A stretch of 64,000 bases of DNA, from the NCBI RefSeq assembly GCF_002101675.1, contig NZ_LQOY01000015.1, positions 1 through 64,000 of the forward strand. The letters are read 5' to 3'. Positions 46,153-55,722 of this stretch are shown here, piece after piece; the stretch's first letter is position 1, and each line of letters opens with the position of its first letter. The notes under the pieces are model-generated. The model did not search any database, was not told the origin of the DNA, and saw only the letters and a list, made by a program, of their open reading frames with translations. This DNA comes from Mycobacterium gordonae. Lineage in GTDB: Bacteria > Actinomycetota > Actinomycetes > Mycobacteriales > Mycobacteriaceae. The position numbers and the translations under genes are program-made.

Positions 46153-47678
46153 AGCGTCATCAGCGCGGTGATCGCCTCCACGTCGGCCGGCCCCGGTAGC
46201 CCCCAGTCCGGCTTGTAGTCGAACAACTCCTCGGCCGGCGCCGACTGCAGGTCCACGTCGAGCACCTCGATGGCATTCAGCGGAACCAGGGCGGGGTGCA
46301 CGTGGCCGCAGGCGCGTGCCAGGGACAGTAACTCGAAGCGCAGGGTGGCCAGGTAGTTGGCGCAGCGCACCGACTTCAGCGCCGGGTCCAGTCCGTGCTG
46401 CAGCCAGGCCGACTGGGTCGCGACCCCGGTCGGGCAGCGGCCGGTGTGGCAGCGCTGGGCCTGGATGCAGCCGATGGCGAACATCGCGGTGCGGCCCACG
46501 TTGATCAGGTCGCAGCCCAGAGCCAGGGCCAGCAGCGCGTTCTCTGGGATGCCCAGTTTGCCCGACCCGATGAACACCACGTCGTGGTGCAGGCCCTGCT
46601 CGGCGAAAGCGCGGTAGACCCGCGGGAAGGCCCACTTGAACGGCAGCGCGACGTGGTCGCTGAACACCAGCGGTGCCGCTCCGGTGCCGCCCTCACCCCC
46701 GTCGACGGTCACGAAGTCGACGCCGCGGCCGGTGCGGGCCATCCGCGCGGCCAACTCCGGCCAGAACGCGGACTCCCCGACCGCCGACTTGATGCCCACC
46801 GGAAGCCCTGTCTCGGCGGCGATCGTCTCCACGAACTCCAGCAGGCCGTCGACGTCGCGGAAGGCCGAATGCCCGGCCGGGCTCTTGCAGTCGACTCCGA
46901 CCGGAATGCCGCGGATCTTGGCGATTTCCTCGGTGACCTTGGCGCCGGGCAGCATGCCGCCCAACCCGGGCTTGGCGCCTTGGCTGAGTTTGATCTCGAT
47001 GGCCCGGATCGACGGCGTGGCGGCCACCTGGTCGACCAGCCGCGGCAGGCTGAAGCTGCCGTCGTCGTTGCGGCAACCGAAATAGCCGGTGCCGATCTGC
47101 CAGACGAGGTCGCCACCGCACCGGTGGTAGGACGACGCCCCGCCCTCACCGGTGCTCTGCAGGGCGCCGGCCATCGCGACGCCCTGGTTCAGCGCGGTGA
47201 TCGCCGCCCCGCCCAGCGCCCCGAAACTCATCCCCGACACGTTGACCATCGACGGCGGCCGAAAAGCCTTGGCGCGGTTGCGGGCTCCGCCGAGGACCTT
47301 GGCCGCCGGCAAGGGCACCTTAGGGTCCGGATGTCCCGGTTCGCCGTCCGGGGCCGACACCGGGAACGCCGCATGCTTGATGATCGGGTAGTTGTGGGCG
47401 CGTTCCAGATCGTTGTCGGTGCCGAAACCGAAGTACCGGTTGTCCATCTTCGACGAGCTGTACACCCAGCGGCGTTGGTCGCGGCTGAACGGTTTCTCCG
47501 CGTTGTTGTCGGTGACGATGTACTGGCGCAGTTCCGGCCCGACCGCTTCCAGGACGAACCGCAGGTGGCCGATGATCGGATAGTTGCGCAGGATGGTGTG
47601 CCGGCGTTGCCATAGGTCCCAGCCGGCCAGCCCGGCCACGCCCGAACCCAGGACAGCACCCACGGAGCGTTTCTTCAC
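46149..47678 (-). CDS. FMN-binding glutamate synthase-like protein
   Basis: 509 residues, with an N-terminal membrane-anchor-like segment (VGAVLGSGVAGLAGWDL) and a GltB-type FMN/alpha-beta barrel domain. MVNVSGMSFGALGGAAI, SQGAKPGLGGMLPG, FVTVDGGEGGTGAAPL and the iron-sulfur Cys triplet CIQAQRCHTGRCPTG are family hallmarks. There is no glutaminase domain, so it is not a full glutamate synthase; the natural reaction of these single-domain proteins is unclear. The start is a GTG at 47678. It follows glpD2 by 49 bases. Confidence 0.9.
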   Translation of the reverse strand: MKKRSVGAVLGSGVAGLAGWDLWQRRHTILRNYPIIGHLRFVLEAVGPELRQYIVTDNNAEKPFSRDQRRWVYSSSKMDNRYFGFGTDNDLERAHNYPIIKHAAFPVSAPDGEPGHPDPKVPLPAAKVLGGARNRAKAFRPPSMVNVSGMSFGALGGAAITALNQGVAMAGALQSTGEGGASSYHRCGGDLVWQIGTGYFGCRNDDGSFSLPRLVDQVAATPSIRAIEIKLSQGAKPGLGGMLPGAKVTEEIAKIRGIPVGVDCKSPAGHSAFRDVDGLLEFVETIAAETGLPVGIKSAVGESAFWPELAARMARTGRGVDFVTVDGGEGGTGAAPLVFSDHVALPFKWAFPRVYRAFAEQGLHHDVVFIGSGKLGIPENALLALALGCDLINVGRTAMFAIGCIQAQRCHTGRCPTGVATQSAWLQHGLDPALKSVRCANYLATLRFELLSLARACGHVHPALVPLNAIEVLDVDLQSAPAEELFDYKPDWGLPGPADVEAITALMTL

Positions 47679-47727
47679 GCCCCCATGCTCACCCGGGCCA
47701 CCGACAGATTGCTAGTGACCTGAGTCC

Positions 47728-49476
47728 TCAGTTCAGCGGCACCGGCTCGAGGATCTCGGCGCGTGCCTCGGGTGCGCTGGCCCGCAGTTCGTCGGCGGAG
47801 ACGTCGTCGGGCTGGGCCTGCGAGAGCACCTCGGCCTCGACCCGCGCCTTGTAGTTGGCGACCTCGCGGTTGACGTCCTCAGCGCTCCAGCCCAGCACCG
47901 GCGCGACCAGGTCGGCCACCTCGCGGGCGCAGTCGACGCCGCGGTGTGAGTACTCGATGGAGATGCGCATCCGGCGGGCCAGGATGTCCTCGAGGTGCAG
48001 CGCCCCCTCGGCGGCCGCCGCGTAGACGGCCTCGACCTTGAGGTAGCCGGGCGCGTCCTTGATCGGGCTGAGCAGGCTGGAATCTTTCGTCGCCAACCCC
48101 AGCACCTCGTCGATCAGCGAGCCGTAACGGTCCAGCAGGTGTCGGACCCGGTACGGGTGCAAACCGCGCATCGCGCCGACGTTCTCCGTTTGGTTGATCA
48201 AGGCGAAGTAGCCCTCGGCGCCGATCAGCGGCACCTTCTGGGTGATCGACGGCGCAACCCTGGTAGGGATGAACTCCGCCGCGGCGTCCACGGCGTCGGC
48301 TGCCATCACCCGGTAGGTGGTGTACTTGCCGCCCGCGATGGCGACCAGTCCAGCCGAGGGCACCGCAACGGCGTGTTCCCTGGACAGCTTGGATGTTTCT
48401 TCGCTTTCGCCGGCCAGCAGCGGCCGGAGTCCGGCATAGACGCCATCGATATCGGCGTGGGTCAGCGGGGTGGCCAGAACGGCGTTGACGGTGGTCAGGA
48501 TGTAGTCGATGTCGGCCTTGGTGGCGGCGGGGTGGGCCAGGTCCAGGTTCCAGTCGGTGTCGGTGGTGCCGATGATCCAGTGGCTGCCCCACGGGATGAC
48601 GAACATCACCGACTTTTCGGTGCGCAGGATGATCGCAACGTCGCTGACGATGCGGTCCCGCGGCACCACCACGTGCACGCCCTTGGAGGCGCGAACCTGG
48701 AACCGGCCGCGCTGCTTGGACAACGCCTGAATCTCGTCGGTCCACACTCCGGTCGCGTTGATCACCACGTGGCCGCGTACCTCGGTGGTCGCGCCGTCCT
48801 CGGAGTCGCGCACCCGCACGCCGGTGACCCGATCCGCTTCGCGCAGCAGCGCGACCACCTGAGTGGACGATCGAACCACCGCCCCGTAGTGCGCCGCCGT
48901 GCGCGCGACCGTCATGGTGTGGCGAGCGTCGTCGACAACGGTGTCGTAGTACCGGATGCCGCCGATCAACGAGCTGCGCTTGAGGCCCGGGCTCAGTCGC
49001 AGCGCACCGGCGCGGGTCAAATGCTTCTGCGCGGGAACCGATTTCGCGCCACCCAGGCTGTCGTACAGGAAGATGCCGGCGGCCATGTACGGGCGTTCCC
49101 ACCCTCGCTTGGTCAGCGGGAACAGGAACGGCAGCGGCTTCACGAGATGCGGCGCCAGTGTGGTCAGCGAGAGTTCTCGTTCGAACAGCGCCTCGCGCAC
49201 CAATCCGAACTCGAGTTGCTCGAGGTAGCGCAGACCGCCGTGGAACATCTTCGACGAGCGGCTCGACGTGCCCGAGGCCAGGTCCCGCGCCTCGACCAAC
49301 GCCACCTTGAGCCCCCGGGTGGCAGCGTCCAGCGCGCACCCGCAACCCACCACACCGCCGCCGATGACCACTACGTCGAATTGCTCGGTACCAAGACGGT
49401 CCCAGGCCTCTGCCCGCTGCTCAGGTCCCAGCCATGCGGCGGGCTCGTTCTCCGGTCCGTGGTTCGGGTGGCTCAC
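47728..49476 (-). CDS. glpD2: Glycerol-3-phosphate dehydrogenase GlpD2
   Basis: 582 residues, FAD-dependent, quinone-linked. FAD motif VVVIGGGVVGCGCALDAATRG (in pieces), SGTSSRSSKMFHGGLRYLEQ and GVHVVVPRDR, then IAGGKYTTYRVMA, all fit GlpD. It oxidises glycerol-3-phosphate to dihydroxyacetone phosphate at the membrane. The GTG at 49476 is chosen from the match to M. tuberculosis GlpD2 (585 aa, Rv3302c, as recalled) and AGGAG 9 bases upstream. It lies 80 bases after lpdA. Confidence 0.95.
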   Translation of the reverse strand: MSHPNHGPENEPAAWLGPEQRAEAWDRLGTEQFDVVVIGGGVVGCGCALDAATRGLKVALVEARDLASGTSSRSSKMFHGGLRYLEQLEFGLVREALFERELSLTTLAPHLVKPLPFLFPLTKRGWERPYMAAGIFLYDSLGGAKSVPAQKHLTRAGALRLSPGLKRSSLIGGIRYYDTVVDDARHTMTVARTAAHYGAVVRSSTQVVALLREADRVTGVRVRDSEDGATTEVRGHVVINATGVWTDEIQALSKQRGRFQVRASKGVHVVVPRDRIVSDVAIILRTEKSVMFVIPWGSHWIIGTTDTDWNLDLAHPAATKADIDYILTTVNAVLATPLTHADIDGVYAGLRPLLAGESEETSKLSREHAVAVPSAGLVAIAGGKYTTYRVMAADAVDAAAEFIPTRVAPSITQKVPLIGAEGYFALINQTENVGAMRGLHPYRVRHLLDRYGSLIDEVLGLATKDSSLLSPIKDAPGYLKVEAVYAAAAEGALHLEDILARRMRISIEYSHRGVDCAREVADLVAPVLGWSAEDVNREVANYKARVEAEVLSQAQPDDVSADELRASAPEARAEILEPVPLN

Positions 49477-49556
49477 GACGAAGGTCTCCTGTCGGTTACT
49501 TGTCGGTAGGCGTTCGCCCAACCAGGCTAGTTCGTCCGCGGCTTTTGAGTCGCTTA

Positions 49557-50972
49557 TCAGTCCAGATCGTCGTGCGCCATCAGGCGCCGCGCGGCCTCGG
49601 TGATCGAACCGGACAACGAGGGGTAAACGGCAAGCGTCTGGGCCAACTCGTTGACCGTGATCCGGTTGGTCACGGCCACCGCGATCGGCAGGATCAGCTC
49701 CGAGGCGATGGGAGCCACCACCACGCCGCCGATGACGACGCCGGTGGACTTGCGGCAGAAGATCTTGACGAAACCCTGCCGCAGCCCGGACATCTTCGCC
49801 CTGGCGTTGGTGTGCAGCGGCAGCATGATGGTGCGCGCGCTGAACTCTCCGTCGTCGATCGCCGACTGCGGCACCCCGACCGCGGCGATCTCGGGCCGGG
49901 TGAAGACCGTCGCCGCCACCGTGCGCAGCCGGATCGGGTTCACGCCCTCGCCGAGCGCGTGGTACATCGCGATGCGGCCCTGCATAGCGGCGACCGAGGC
50001 CAGCAGCAGCAGTCCGGTGCAGTCTCCGGCCGCGTAGATACCCGGCACCGAGGTGCGCGACACCCGGTCCACCTTGAGGTAGTCACCGGGGCTGAGCTCG
50101 ATGCCGACGCGTTCCAGCCCCAGGCCGGCGGTGTTGGGGATCGAGCCGATTGTCATCAGGGCGTGGCTGCCCTCGATGGTGCGGCCGTCGGTCATCGTCA
50201 CCAGGACGCCTTCGTCGGTGCGGGTGACCGACTCGGCTCGGGCGTTCTTGAACAGGTTGACGCCGCGTTCGGCGAACGACTCTTCCAGCACCGCGGCGGC
50301 GTCGGCGTCCTCGTAAGGCAACACGCGGTCACGGCTGGCCGCCACCGACACCTGGACGCCAAGTTCGGTGTAGGCGTGTACGAACTCCGCGCCGGTGACC
50401 CCGGAGCCCACCACGATCAGGTGTTCGGGCAGGGTTTGCAGATCGTAGAGCTGGCGCCAGGTGAGGATGCGTTCGCCGTCGGGCTGGGCCGAGGGCAGGA
50501 CCCGCGGGCTGGCCCCGGTGGCGATCAGCACGAAGTCGGCGTCATGCTCGGTGACCGTGCCGTCAGGGGCCGTCGCCTTGAGCCGGTGCCGGGCCAGGCC
50601 GGGGGTGGGGTCGACGAGTTCGCCGCGGCCGTGGACCAGCTTCACCCCGACGTTGCGCAGTTGTTCGGCGATGTCCGCGGACTGCTCTGCGGCGAGCTTT
50701 TTGACCCGGGCGTGGATCTGCGGCAGGTCGATCTTGGCGTCGTCGATGTCGATCTCGAAGCCCAGCCGTGGGGCCCGGCGCAGCTCGGTGCGCAGCCAGG
50801 TGGAGGCGATGAACGTCTTCGACGGCACGCAGTCGTCCAGTACGGCCGCACCGCCCACACCGTCGGAATCGATGATCGTGACTTCGACGTCGTCGGGCTT
50901 TGCGTTGGCGGCCACCAGGGCCGCCTCGTATCCGGCCGGGCCTCCACCGAGGATCACGATGCGGGTCACCAC
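49557..50972 (-). CDS. lpdA: LpdA, flavoprotein disulfide-reductase homolog (quinone reductase type)
   Basis: 471 residues. FAD motif RIVILGGGPAGYEAALVAA, NAD(P) motif LIVVGSGVTGAEFVHAY and the second FAD motif GIYAAGDCTGLLLLA are present. The redox-active CxxxxC is missing its first Cys (VGGAAVLDDCVPSK), so it cannot act as a dihydrolipoamide dehydrogenase. M. tuberculosis LpdA (Rv3303c) is known as an NAD(P)H:quinone reductase, and that role fits. The start is a GTG at 50972 or the next codon. It precedes glpD2. Confidence 0.94.
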   Translation of the reverse strand: MVTRIVILGGGPAGYEAALVAANAKPDDVEVTIIDSDGVGGAAVLDDCVPSKTFIASTWLRTELRRAPRLGFEIDIDDAKIDLPQIHARVKKLAAEQSADIAEQLRNVGVKLVHGRGELVDPTPGLARHRLKATAPDGTVTEHDADFVLIATGASPRVLPSAQPDGERILTWRQLYDLQTLPEHLIVVGSGVTGAEFVHAYTELGVQVSVAASRDRVLPYEDADAAAVLEESFAERGVNLFKNARAESVTRTDEGVLVTMTDGRTIEGSHALMTIGSIPNTAGLGLERVGIELSPGDYLKVDRVSRTSVPGIYAAGDCTGLLLLASVAAMQGRIAMYHALGEGVNPIRLRTVAATVFTRPEIAAVGVPQSAIDDGEFSARTIMLPLHTNARAKMSGLRQGFVKIFCRKSTGVVIGGVVVAPIASELILPIAVAVTNRITVNELAQTLAVYPSLSGSITEAARRLMAHDDLD

Positions 50973-51030
50973 AGCCCATAACCTAGTCCGGCGATGCGGT
51001 GGCCCGCAAGGCGGAGTTTAAGCTTTCCCC

Positions 51031-51516
51031 GTGCCGCTCTACGCCGCCTACGGGTCGAACATGCATCCCGAGCAGATGCTCAAGCGTGCACCGCACTCGC
51101 CGATGGCCGGAACTGGCTGGTTACCGGGGTGGCGGCTGACGTTCGGGGGCGAGGACATCGGCTGGGAAGGCGCACTGGCGACCATCGTCGAAGACCCGGA
51201 CTCGCGGGTGTTCGTGGTGCTCTACGACATGACCCCGGCCGACGAGATGAATCTGGACCGGTGGGAGGGCTCCGAGTTCGGCGTCCACAAGAAGATCCGC
51301 TGCCGGGTGGAGCGCGAATCGTCGGACACCGACATCGACCCGGTGCTGGCCTGGCTCTATGTGCTGGACGGCTGGGAGGGTGGCCTGCCGTCCGCGCAGT
51401 ATCTGGGTGTGATGGCCGATGCCGCCGAGATCGCCGGCGCGCCGGCGGATTATGTGCACGACCTGCGCACCCGGCCGGCCCGCAACATCGGCCCGGGGCC
51501 CAGTAGTCCGGAGTAG
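51031..51516 (+). CDS. Gamma-glutamylcyclotransferase-like protein (Rv3304-like)
   Basis: 161 residues, GGCT-like fold. The phosphate/amide-binding loop LYAAYGSNMHPEQM and the mid-protein DEMNLDRWEG with the catalytic-type Glu are present. The native substrate is uncertain; it may act on gamma-glutamyl or related amines. The GTG at 51031 has TAAGCT 6 bases upstream. Divergent from lpdA. Confidence 0.88.
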   Translation: MPLYAAYGSNMHPEQMLKRAPHSPMAGTGWLPGWRLTFGGEDIGWEGALATIVEDPDSRVFVVLYDMTPADEMNLDRWEGSEFGVHKKIRCRVERESSDTDIDPVLAWLYVLDGWEGGLPSAQYLGVMADAAEIAGAPADYVHDLRTRPARNIGPGPSSPE

Positions 51517-51619
51517 CGGGCCCTCGCGCGCCAGCGTCCCGCCCCCCCACGCCGAGCGCCCGCATGTTGCCACCAACACGCCGCCACAGCTGACAATTCG
51601 CGGCCCCTCGCGGCCAGAC

Positions 51620-52507
51620 CTACGCGGCTCGGACACCATCGAGTCGTGACTGCAGCCGCCTGACGAGCTGTTCTGGCCGGCGTCTGACGTCCTCCGCGAT
51701 GATCGGCACAACGACCCACGACAGATCCTGCAGCGCAGCGGCCCGGGCGCGGTCTCGACGGAATGCGTCGGGCCCGCTGTGCCAGTCGACGCCGTCGTAC
51801 TCGGCGGCAACCCGGTATTCCGGCCAGGCGAAGTCGAGCCGCCAGAGCCGGCCGCTCGCATCTACCACCTCGTACTGCAACTCTGGGGGCGGCAGTCCTC
51901 CGTTGAGCATGACGAGGCGGGCCTCACTCTCCATCGGAGATTCGGCCAAAGGTGAAGCAATGGAAAGTAATTCGCGCACAGCAACGACGCCACGGCGGCC
52001 CGACTGCAGCTCAAGAGTACGCGTCAGTTCGTCGCGGCCGCAGGTCCCGCTGCGCAGCGCCGCGTCCAAAGTCGCCAGTGCCCGCGGACGACGTAGTCCG
52101 CGGGCCACCTCGATCGCCGTCCAAGCTGGGGTGGTGGCCGGACGCCCCGCGAACACGTGCAGCGGCGCGCCCTCGCGCCGATGGACAACCAGCCCATTGG
52201 TCGAACGCAGTCGCCGACCGGCAGGACTGAGGATGTGCAATTCGTCGCGTTGCTCGGTATCGAACCCGTACGCGCTCGCGGCGGTGCTGAGGCAAGACGC
52301 GACGGTTGTTCCGGCAAACAAGTCAAGCCCCCGCAGCCGCAAAGCGGTGGTTACTTGACCGCGGCCGTAGACGCCGTGCCAAACCTTCGTCAGCGCACCA
52401 AGATTCAGTTGCGCCTCAAGGCCGCGACGCGTCAGAAACGGCAGGAGCTGGGCACTGGTCACCACGCCACCCTGCGCATCGAGTAGCCGGCTGAGCTCCG
52501 CGTGCAT
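51620..52507 (-). CDS. AbiEi antitoxin-domain/DUF559 protein
   Basis: 295 residues. The N-terminal winged-helix (AbiEi type) region HAELSRLLDAQGGVVTSAQLL and WHGVYGRGQV is followed by a DUF559 (Vsr-like, PD-D/E nuclease fold) C-terminal domain with RLDFAWPEYRVAAEYDGVDWH (in pieces). Such fusions are frequent in actinobacteria; no AbiEii-type toxin is adjacent, so its role is unclear. The gene has no counterpart between Rv3304 and amiA1 in M. tuberculosis as I recall. The ATG at 52507 is used; a frame five codons longer exists. Confidence 0.83.
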   Translation of the reverse strand: MHAELSRLLDAQGGVVTSAQLLPFLTRRGLEAQLNLGALTKVWHGVYGRGQVTTALRLRGLDLFAGTTVASCLSTAASAYGFDTEQRDELHILSPAGRRLRSTNGLVVHRREGAPLHVFAGRPATTPAWTAIEVARGLRRPRALATLDAALRSGTCGRDELTRTLELQSGRRGVVAVRELLSIASPLAESPMESEARLVMLNGGLPPPELQYEVVDASGRLWRLDFAWPEYRVAAEYDGVDWHSGPDAFRRDRARAAALQDLSWVVVPIIAEDVRRRPEQLVRRLQSRLDGVRAA

Positions 52508-52629
52508 GCCACCTATCGTCAATTGGCGTGGCTACGCCCACAATTCACCTCGCGACCGGCCGCAAAATGTCAGCAAACACGGCGTGTCGAAGGCAAAATG
52601 CGGGCGCTCGCGGGACGCAAAGAAGCCCC

Positions 52630-53799
52630 CTAGAACTCCGCGGACTGCTCGATGATGTTGACCATCACCCGCACACCGATAGCCAACGCCCGCTCGTCCA
52701 GGTCGAACGTCGGCTGGTGCAGATCCAGCTGCGGCCCCTCGCCCGACCAAACCCCCAGCCGTGCCATCGCGCCGGGGACTTCCTCGAGGTACCAGGAGAA
52801 GTCCTCCCCGCCGCCGGACTGCCGGGTATCGGCCAGCACATCAGGGCCGACGGCTTCGATGGCGTGGGTGAGGATGCGCGTCGAGACGTCCTCGTTGACC
52901 ACCGGCGGCACGCCACGCCGGTACTGCAGGGTGTGCTCGATGGCCAGCGGCGAGAGCAGGCCGGTGACGGCCTCGCGGATGATCGCCTCCAGGTCTATCC
53001 AGGTCTGGCGGCTGGCCGTGCGCACGGTGCCGGCCAGCACGCCGGACTGCGGAATCGCATTGGGCGCCACCCCCGCATTGACCGCGCCCCACACCAGCAC
53101 GGTGCTGTTGCGGGGATCGATGCGGCGAGACAGCACCCCGGGTAGCCCGGTGATCAAGGTGCCCAGCCCGTAGACCAGGTCGGCGGTCAGGTGCGGGCGC
53201 GAGGTGTGCCCGCCGGGCGAATACAGCGTGATCTCGAGCTGGTCGGCCGCCGACGTGATGGGCCCCAGCCGGACCGCGACCTTGCCCACCTCCAACCGGG
53301 GATCGCAGTGCAGCGCGAAAATTCGCGACACCCCGGTCAGGGCACCCGCCGCGATCGCGTCAATAGCGCCACCCGGCATCAGCTCTTCGGCGGCCTGGAA
53401 GATCAACCGCACCCCGACCGGCAGTTCGGGCACCGAGGCCAGCGCCAGCGCCGTCCCCAGCAGGATCGCGGTGTGCGCGTCGTGACCACAGGCGTGCGCG
53501 ATGTTGGGCATCGTCGAGGCGTAGGGCGCGCCGGTCCGCTCGGCCATCGGCAGCGCGTCCATGTCGGCGCGCAACGCGATCCTGGGCGCATGCTCGGGAC
53601 CGAAATCGCAGGTCAGCCCAGTCCCGCCGGGGAGCACCTTGGGATTGAGCCCGGCGTCGGCCAACCGCTCGGCGACGAACTGGGTGGTGGCGAACTCCTG
53701 GCGGCCCAGCTCGGGATACCGGTGGATGTGGCGCCGCCAGTCCACCAGGTCGTCGTAGTGGGCGGCCAGCCACGACTCGGCACTGTCGACCAGGCTCAT
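52630..53799 (-). CDS. amiA1: M20 family amidohydrolase AmiA1
   Basis: 389 residues, N-acyl-L-amino acid amidohydrolase type. HRYPELGRQEFATTQFV opens the fold; metal ligands are in NIAHACGHDAHTAIL, and GGEDFSWYLEEVPGAM lies in the C-terminal catalytic half. It should remove acyl groups from amino acids or related amides; substrate unknown. The ATG overlaps the amiB1 stop by 4 bases, so the pair is co-translated. Confidence 0.93.
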   Translation of the reverse strand: MSLVDSAESWLAAHYDDLVDWRRHIHRYPELGRQEFATTQFVAERLADAGLNPKVLPGGTGLTCDFGPEHAPRIALRADMDALPMAERTGAPYASTMPNIAHACGHDAHTAILLGTALALASVPELPVGVRLIFQAAEELMPGGAIDAIAAGALTGVSRIFALHCDPRLEVGKVAVRLGPITSAADQLEITLYSPGGHTSRPHLTADLVYGLGTLITGLPGVLSRRIDPRNSTVLVWGAVNAGVAPNAIPQSGVLAGTVRTASRQTWIDLEAIIREAVTGLLSPLAIEHTLQYRRGVPPVVNEDVSTRILTHAIEAVGPDVLADTRQSGGGEDFSWYLEEVPGAMARLGVWSGEGPQLDLHQPTFDLDERALAIGVRVMVNIIEQSAEF

Positions 53800-54980
53800 C
53801 GCACCGCCGCCCGCGCCTGCGCAGCCAGCAGCACCCGGTCCCGCTCACCAGCGTCCGTCGCCAGAGCAACGACGGTGCGCGCCAGCATGATGGCTCCCTC
53901 AACCACGGCCCGGTCGGCGCTGGGTCCCGCCGCCGCCGCCGCGAAGGCACGCTGGTGCACCGTCGCACCTCCGGCGTCGACACCGATCACCGGGTGGATA
54001 CCGGGCAGCACGTGCGTCACGTTACCCATGTCGGTGCTGCCCAACGGCAGCGCAGACTCCACGGCGGCCGACACCGGTTCGCGCCCGAGGCGGCACATCT
54101 CCGCACGAAAGACATCGGCCAGCCACTGGTCGGGCCGCAGTTCGGCGTAAGCCGGGCCGGCCTCGTCGATCTCGTACTCGCACCCGGCAGCCAGCGCGCC
54201 GGCGGCGAAGCAGGAGTACATCCTGCCCTCCAGCTGGCGCAGCGAGTCGTACTCGACCGCCCGCATCGCGTACTTCAGCGCGGCCTGGCCCGGAATGACG
54301 TTGACCGCCTGCCCCCCGTCGGTGACGATGCCGTGCATCATCTGCCCGGGCGCCAACTGCTGACGCAGCAGCCCGATGGCCACCTGCGCGACGGTCACCG
54401 CGTCAGCCGCGTTCAGCCCCGCGAACGGAGCGACAGCCGCATGCGACTCCTTGCCCCGGTAATTCACCGTCACCTCGGACAACGCCAGCGATCGCGCCCC
54501 GGCGATGTCGGTGGGCCCGGGATGCACCATCACGGCCGCCGCGATGTCGTCGAACGCCCCGGCCTGCAGCATCAGCGCCTTGCCGCCGCCCGATTCCTCG
54601 GCGGGCGTGCCGAGCAGCGCCACCGTCAGACCCAGTTCGTCGGCCACCTCGGCCAGCGCCAACGCGGTGCCCACTCCAGAGGCGGCAATGATGTTGTGGC
54701 CGCAGGCGTGACCGATCTCGGGCAGCGCGTCGTACTCGGCGCACACGCCGACAACCAGCGGCCCGCTGCCGAAATCCGCGCGGAACGCGGTATCCAGGCC
54801 GGCCACCGGCGAGATCTCGAAACCGCGCTGAGCGACCAACTCCTTCGCCTTGGCGCAACTGCGGTGTTCGGCGAACGCCAACTCGGGCTGCGCGTGGATG
54901 GCGTGGGACAACTCGACGAGGTCACCGCTGCGGCGCCGCACTGCCGCCTCGACATGGTCCAGTGGGCTAAGGGCGGGCAT
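53796..54980 (-). CDS. amiB1: M20 family amidohydrolase AmiB1
   Basis: 394 residues, a diverged paralog of amiA1. GHACGHNIIAASGVG and GTPAEESGGGKALML hold metal ligands; YRGKESHAAVAPFAGLNAAD is the dimerisation/lid segment of the family; LPLGSTDMGNVTHVLPGIHP replaces the GEDF-type motif. The ATG at 54980 lacks a clear ribosome-binding site. First gene of the amiB1-amiA1 pair. Confidence 0.92.
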   Translation of the reverse strand: MPALSPLDHVEAAVRRRSGDLVELSHAIHAQPELAFAEHRSCAKAKELVAQRGFEISPVAGLDTAFRADFGSGPLVVGVCAEYDALPEIGHACGHNIIAASGVGTALALAEVADELGLTVALLGTPAEESGGGKALMLQAGAFDDIAAAVMVHPGPTDIAGARSLALSEVTVNYRGKESHAAVAPFAGLNAADAVTVAQVAIGLLRQQLAPGQMMHGIVTDGGQAVNVIPGQAALKYAMRAVEYDSLRQLEGRMYSCFAAGALAAGCEYEIDEAGPAYAELRPDQWLADVFRAEMCRLGREPVSAAVESALPLGSTDMGNVTHVLPGIHPVIGVDAGGATVHQRAFAAAAAGPSADRAVVEGAIMLARTVVALATDAGERDRVLLAAQARAAVR

Positions 54981-55002
54981 CCACGCAGTATCTCACCGAC
55001 GG

Positions 55003-55677
55003 TCAAACCCGTCCGGCGATGAACCCGGCAGCCTGGCCGGGATAGGGCGGGTCCGCGTATTCGCGGTGCGCCAACCGGTCGCGCCCACCGACCGTGCACA
55101 CCGGGTCGCCGGGACTGCACAGGTCGATCGCCCGTCCGGCAAATTGGCCGGTGGACGACAGCGGGACGTTGAAACGGATGCCGGGATTCCCGAATACCGC
55201 GACGGCGGCGACGCGCTGAGCCAGCACCGGATCGAGCGAGGGAGCCGAGCCGAATTCGCCGACGGTTTCCCCCAGCGGCGGCACCCCCGCGAGCATCGAC
55301 ACCGCGGCGGCGCCCTGCGAGAAGCCGCCCAGCACGATCCGCGTCCGCGGGCACTGATCGGCCATGAAGGCGATGTGGTCGCGTGCGTCGTTGGCCCCGT
55401 CAGCCGTCGTCAGAAAGTTATAGCTGGCCGCGTAGTTGACCGGATAAACGCCTAGGCTCCGGGCGCCCAGCGCCGGCCGCAGCGCGGCCTCCAGTGCATC
55501 GCCGACCACCCCCAGTCCGGGCGGCTCGGCGGTTCCCCTGGCGAAGACGAGCTCGACGTTGGGACAGTCGTCGGCGCCCGCCTTGGGGAGCGGGGCACCG
55601 ACCGCCGCGGCAGTGGCCAAGACGGCGGCCGCGGCAAGAAGGAAGGGCGATTTGTAGTGCCGCACAAGGCAGATCAT
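55003..55677 (-). CDS. Cutinase family (Culp-like) secreted esterase
   Basis: 224 residues: signal peptide ([15 protein letters not shown], cleavage near AGA-DDCP at about 36), then a cutinase domain with [19 protein letters not shown], nucleophile Ser in [13 protein letters not shown] (GYSQG type), catalytic Asp near [10 protein letters not shown], and His in [15 protein letters not shown]. Four Cys at the usual places form two disulfides. Members hydrolyse lipid or ester bonds outside the cell. It is not present between amiB1 and deoD in M. tuberculosis as I recall it. The ATG at 55677 follows GGTGTG. Confidence 0.9.
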   Translation of the reverse strand: MICLVRHYKSPFLLAAAAVLATAAAVGAPLPKAGADDCPNVELVFARGTAEPPGLGVVGDALEAALRPALGARSLGVYPVNYAASYNFLTTADGANDARDHIAFMADQCPRTRIVLGGFSQGAAAVSMLAGVPPLGETVGEFGSAPSLDPVLAQRVAAVAVFGNPGIRFNVPLSSTGQFAGRAIDLCSPGDPVCTVGGRDRLAHREYADPPYPGQAAGFIAGRV

Positions 55678-55722
55678 CACACACCCCGAGCACCGTCGCC
55701 TCGGCAAGTAGTCTCGCCGAGT

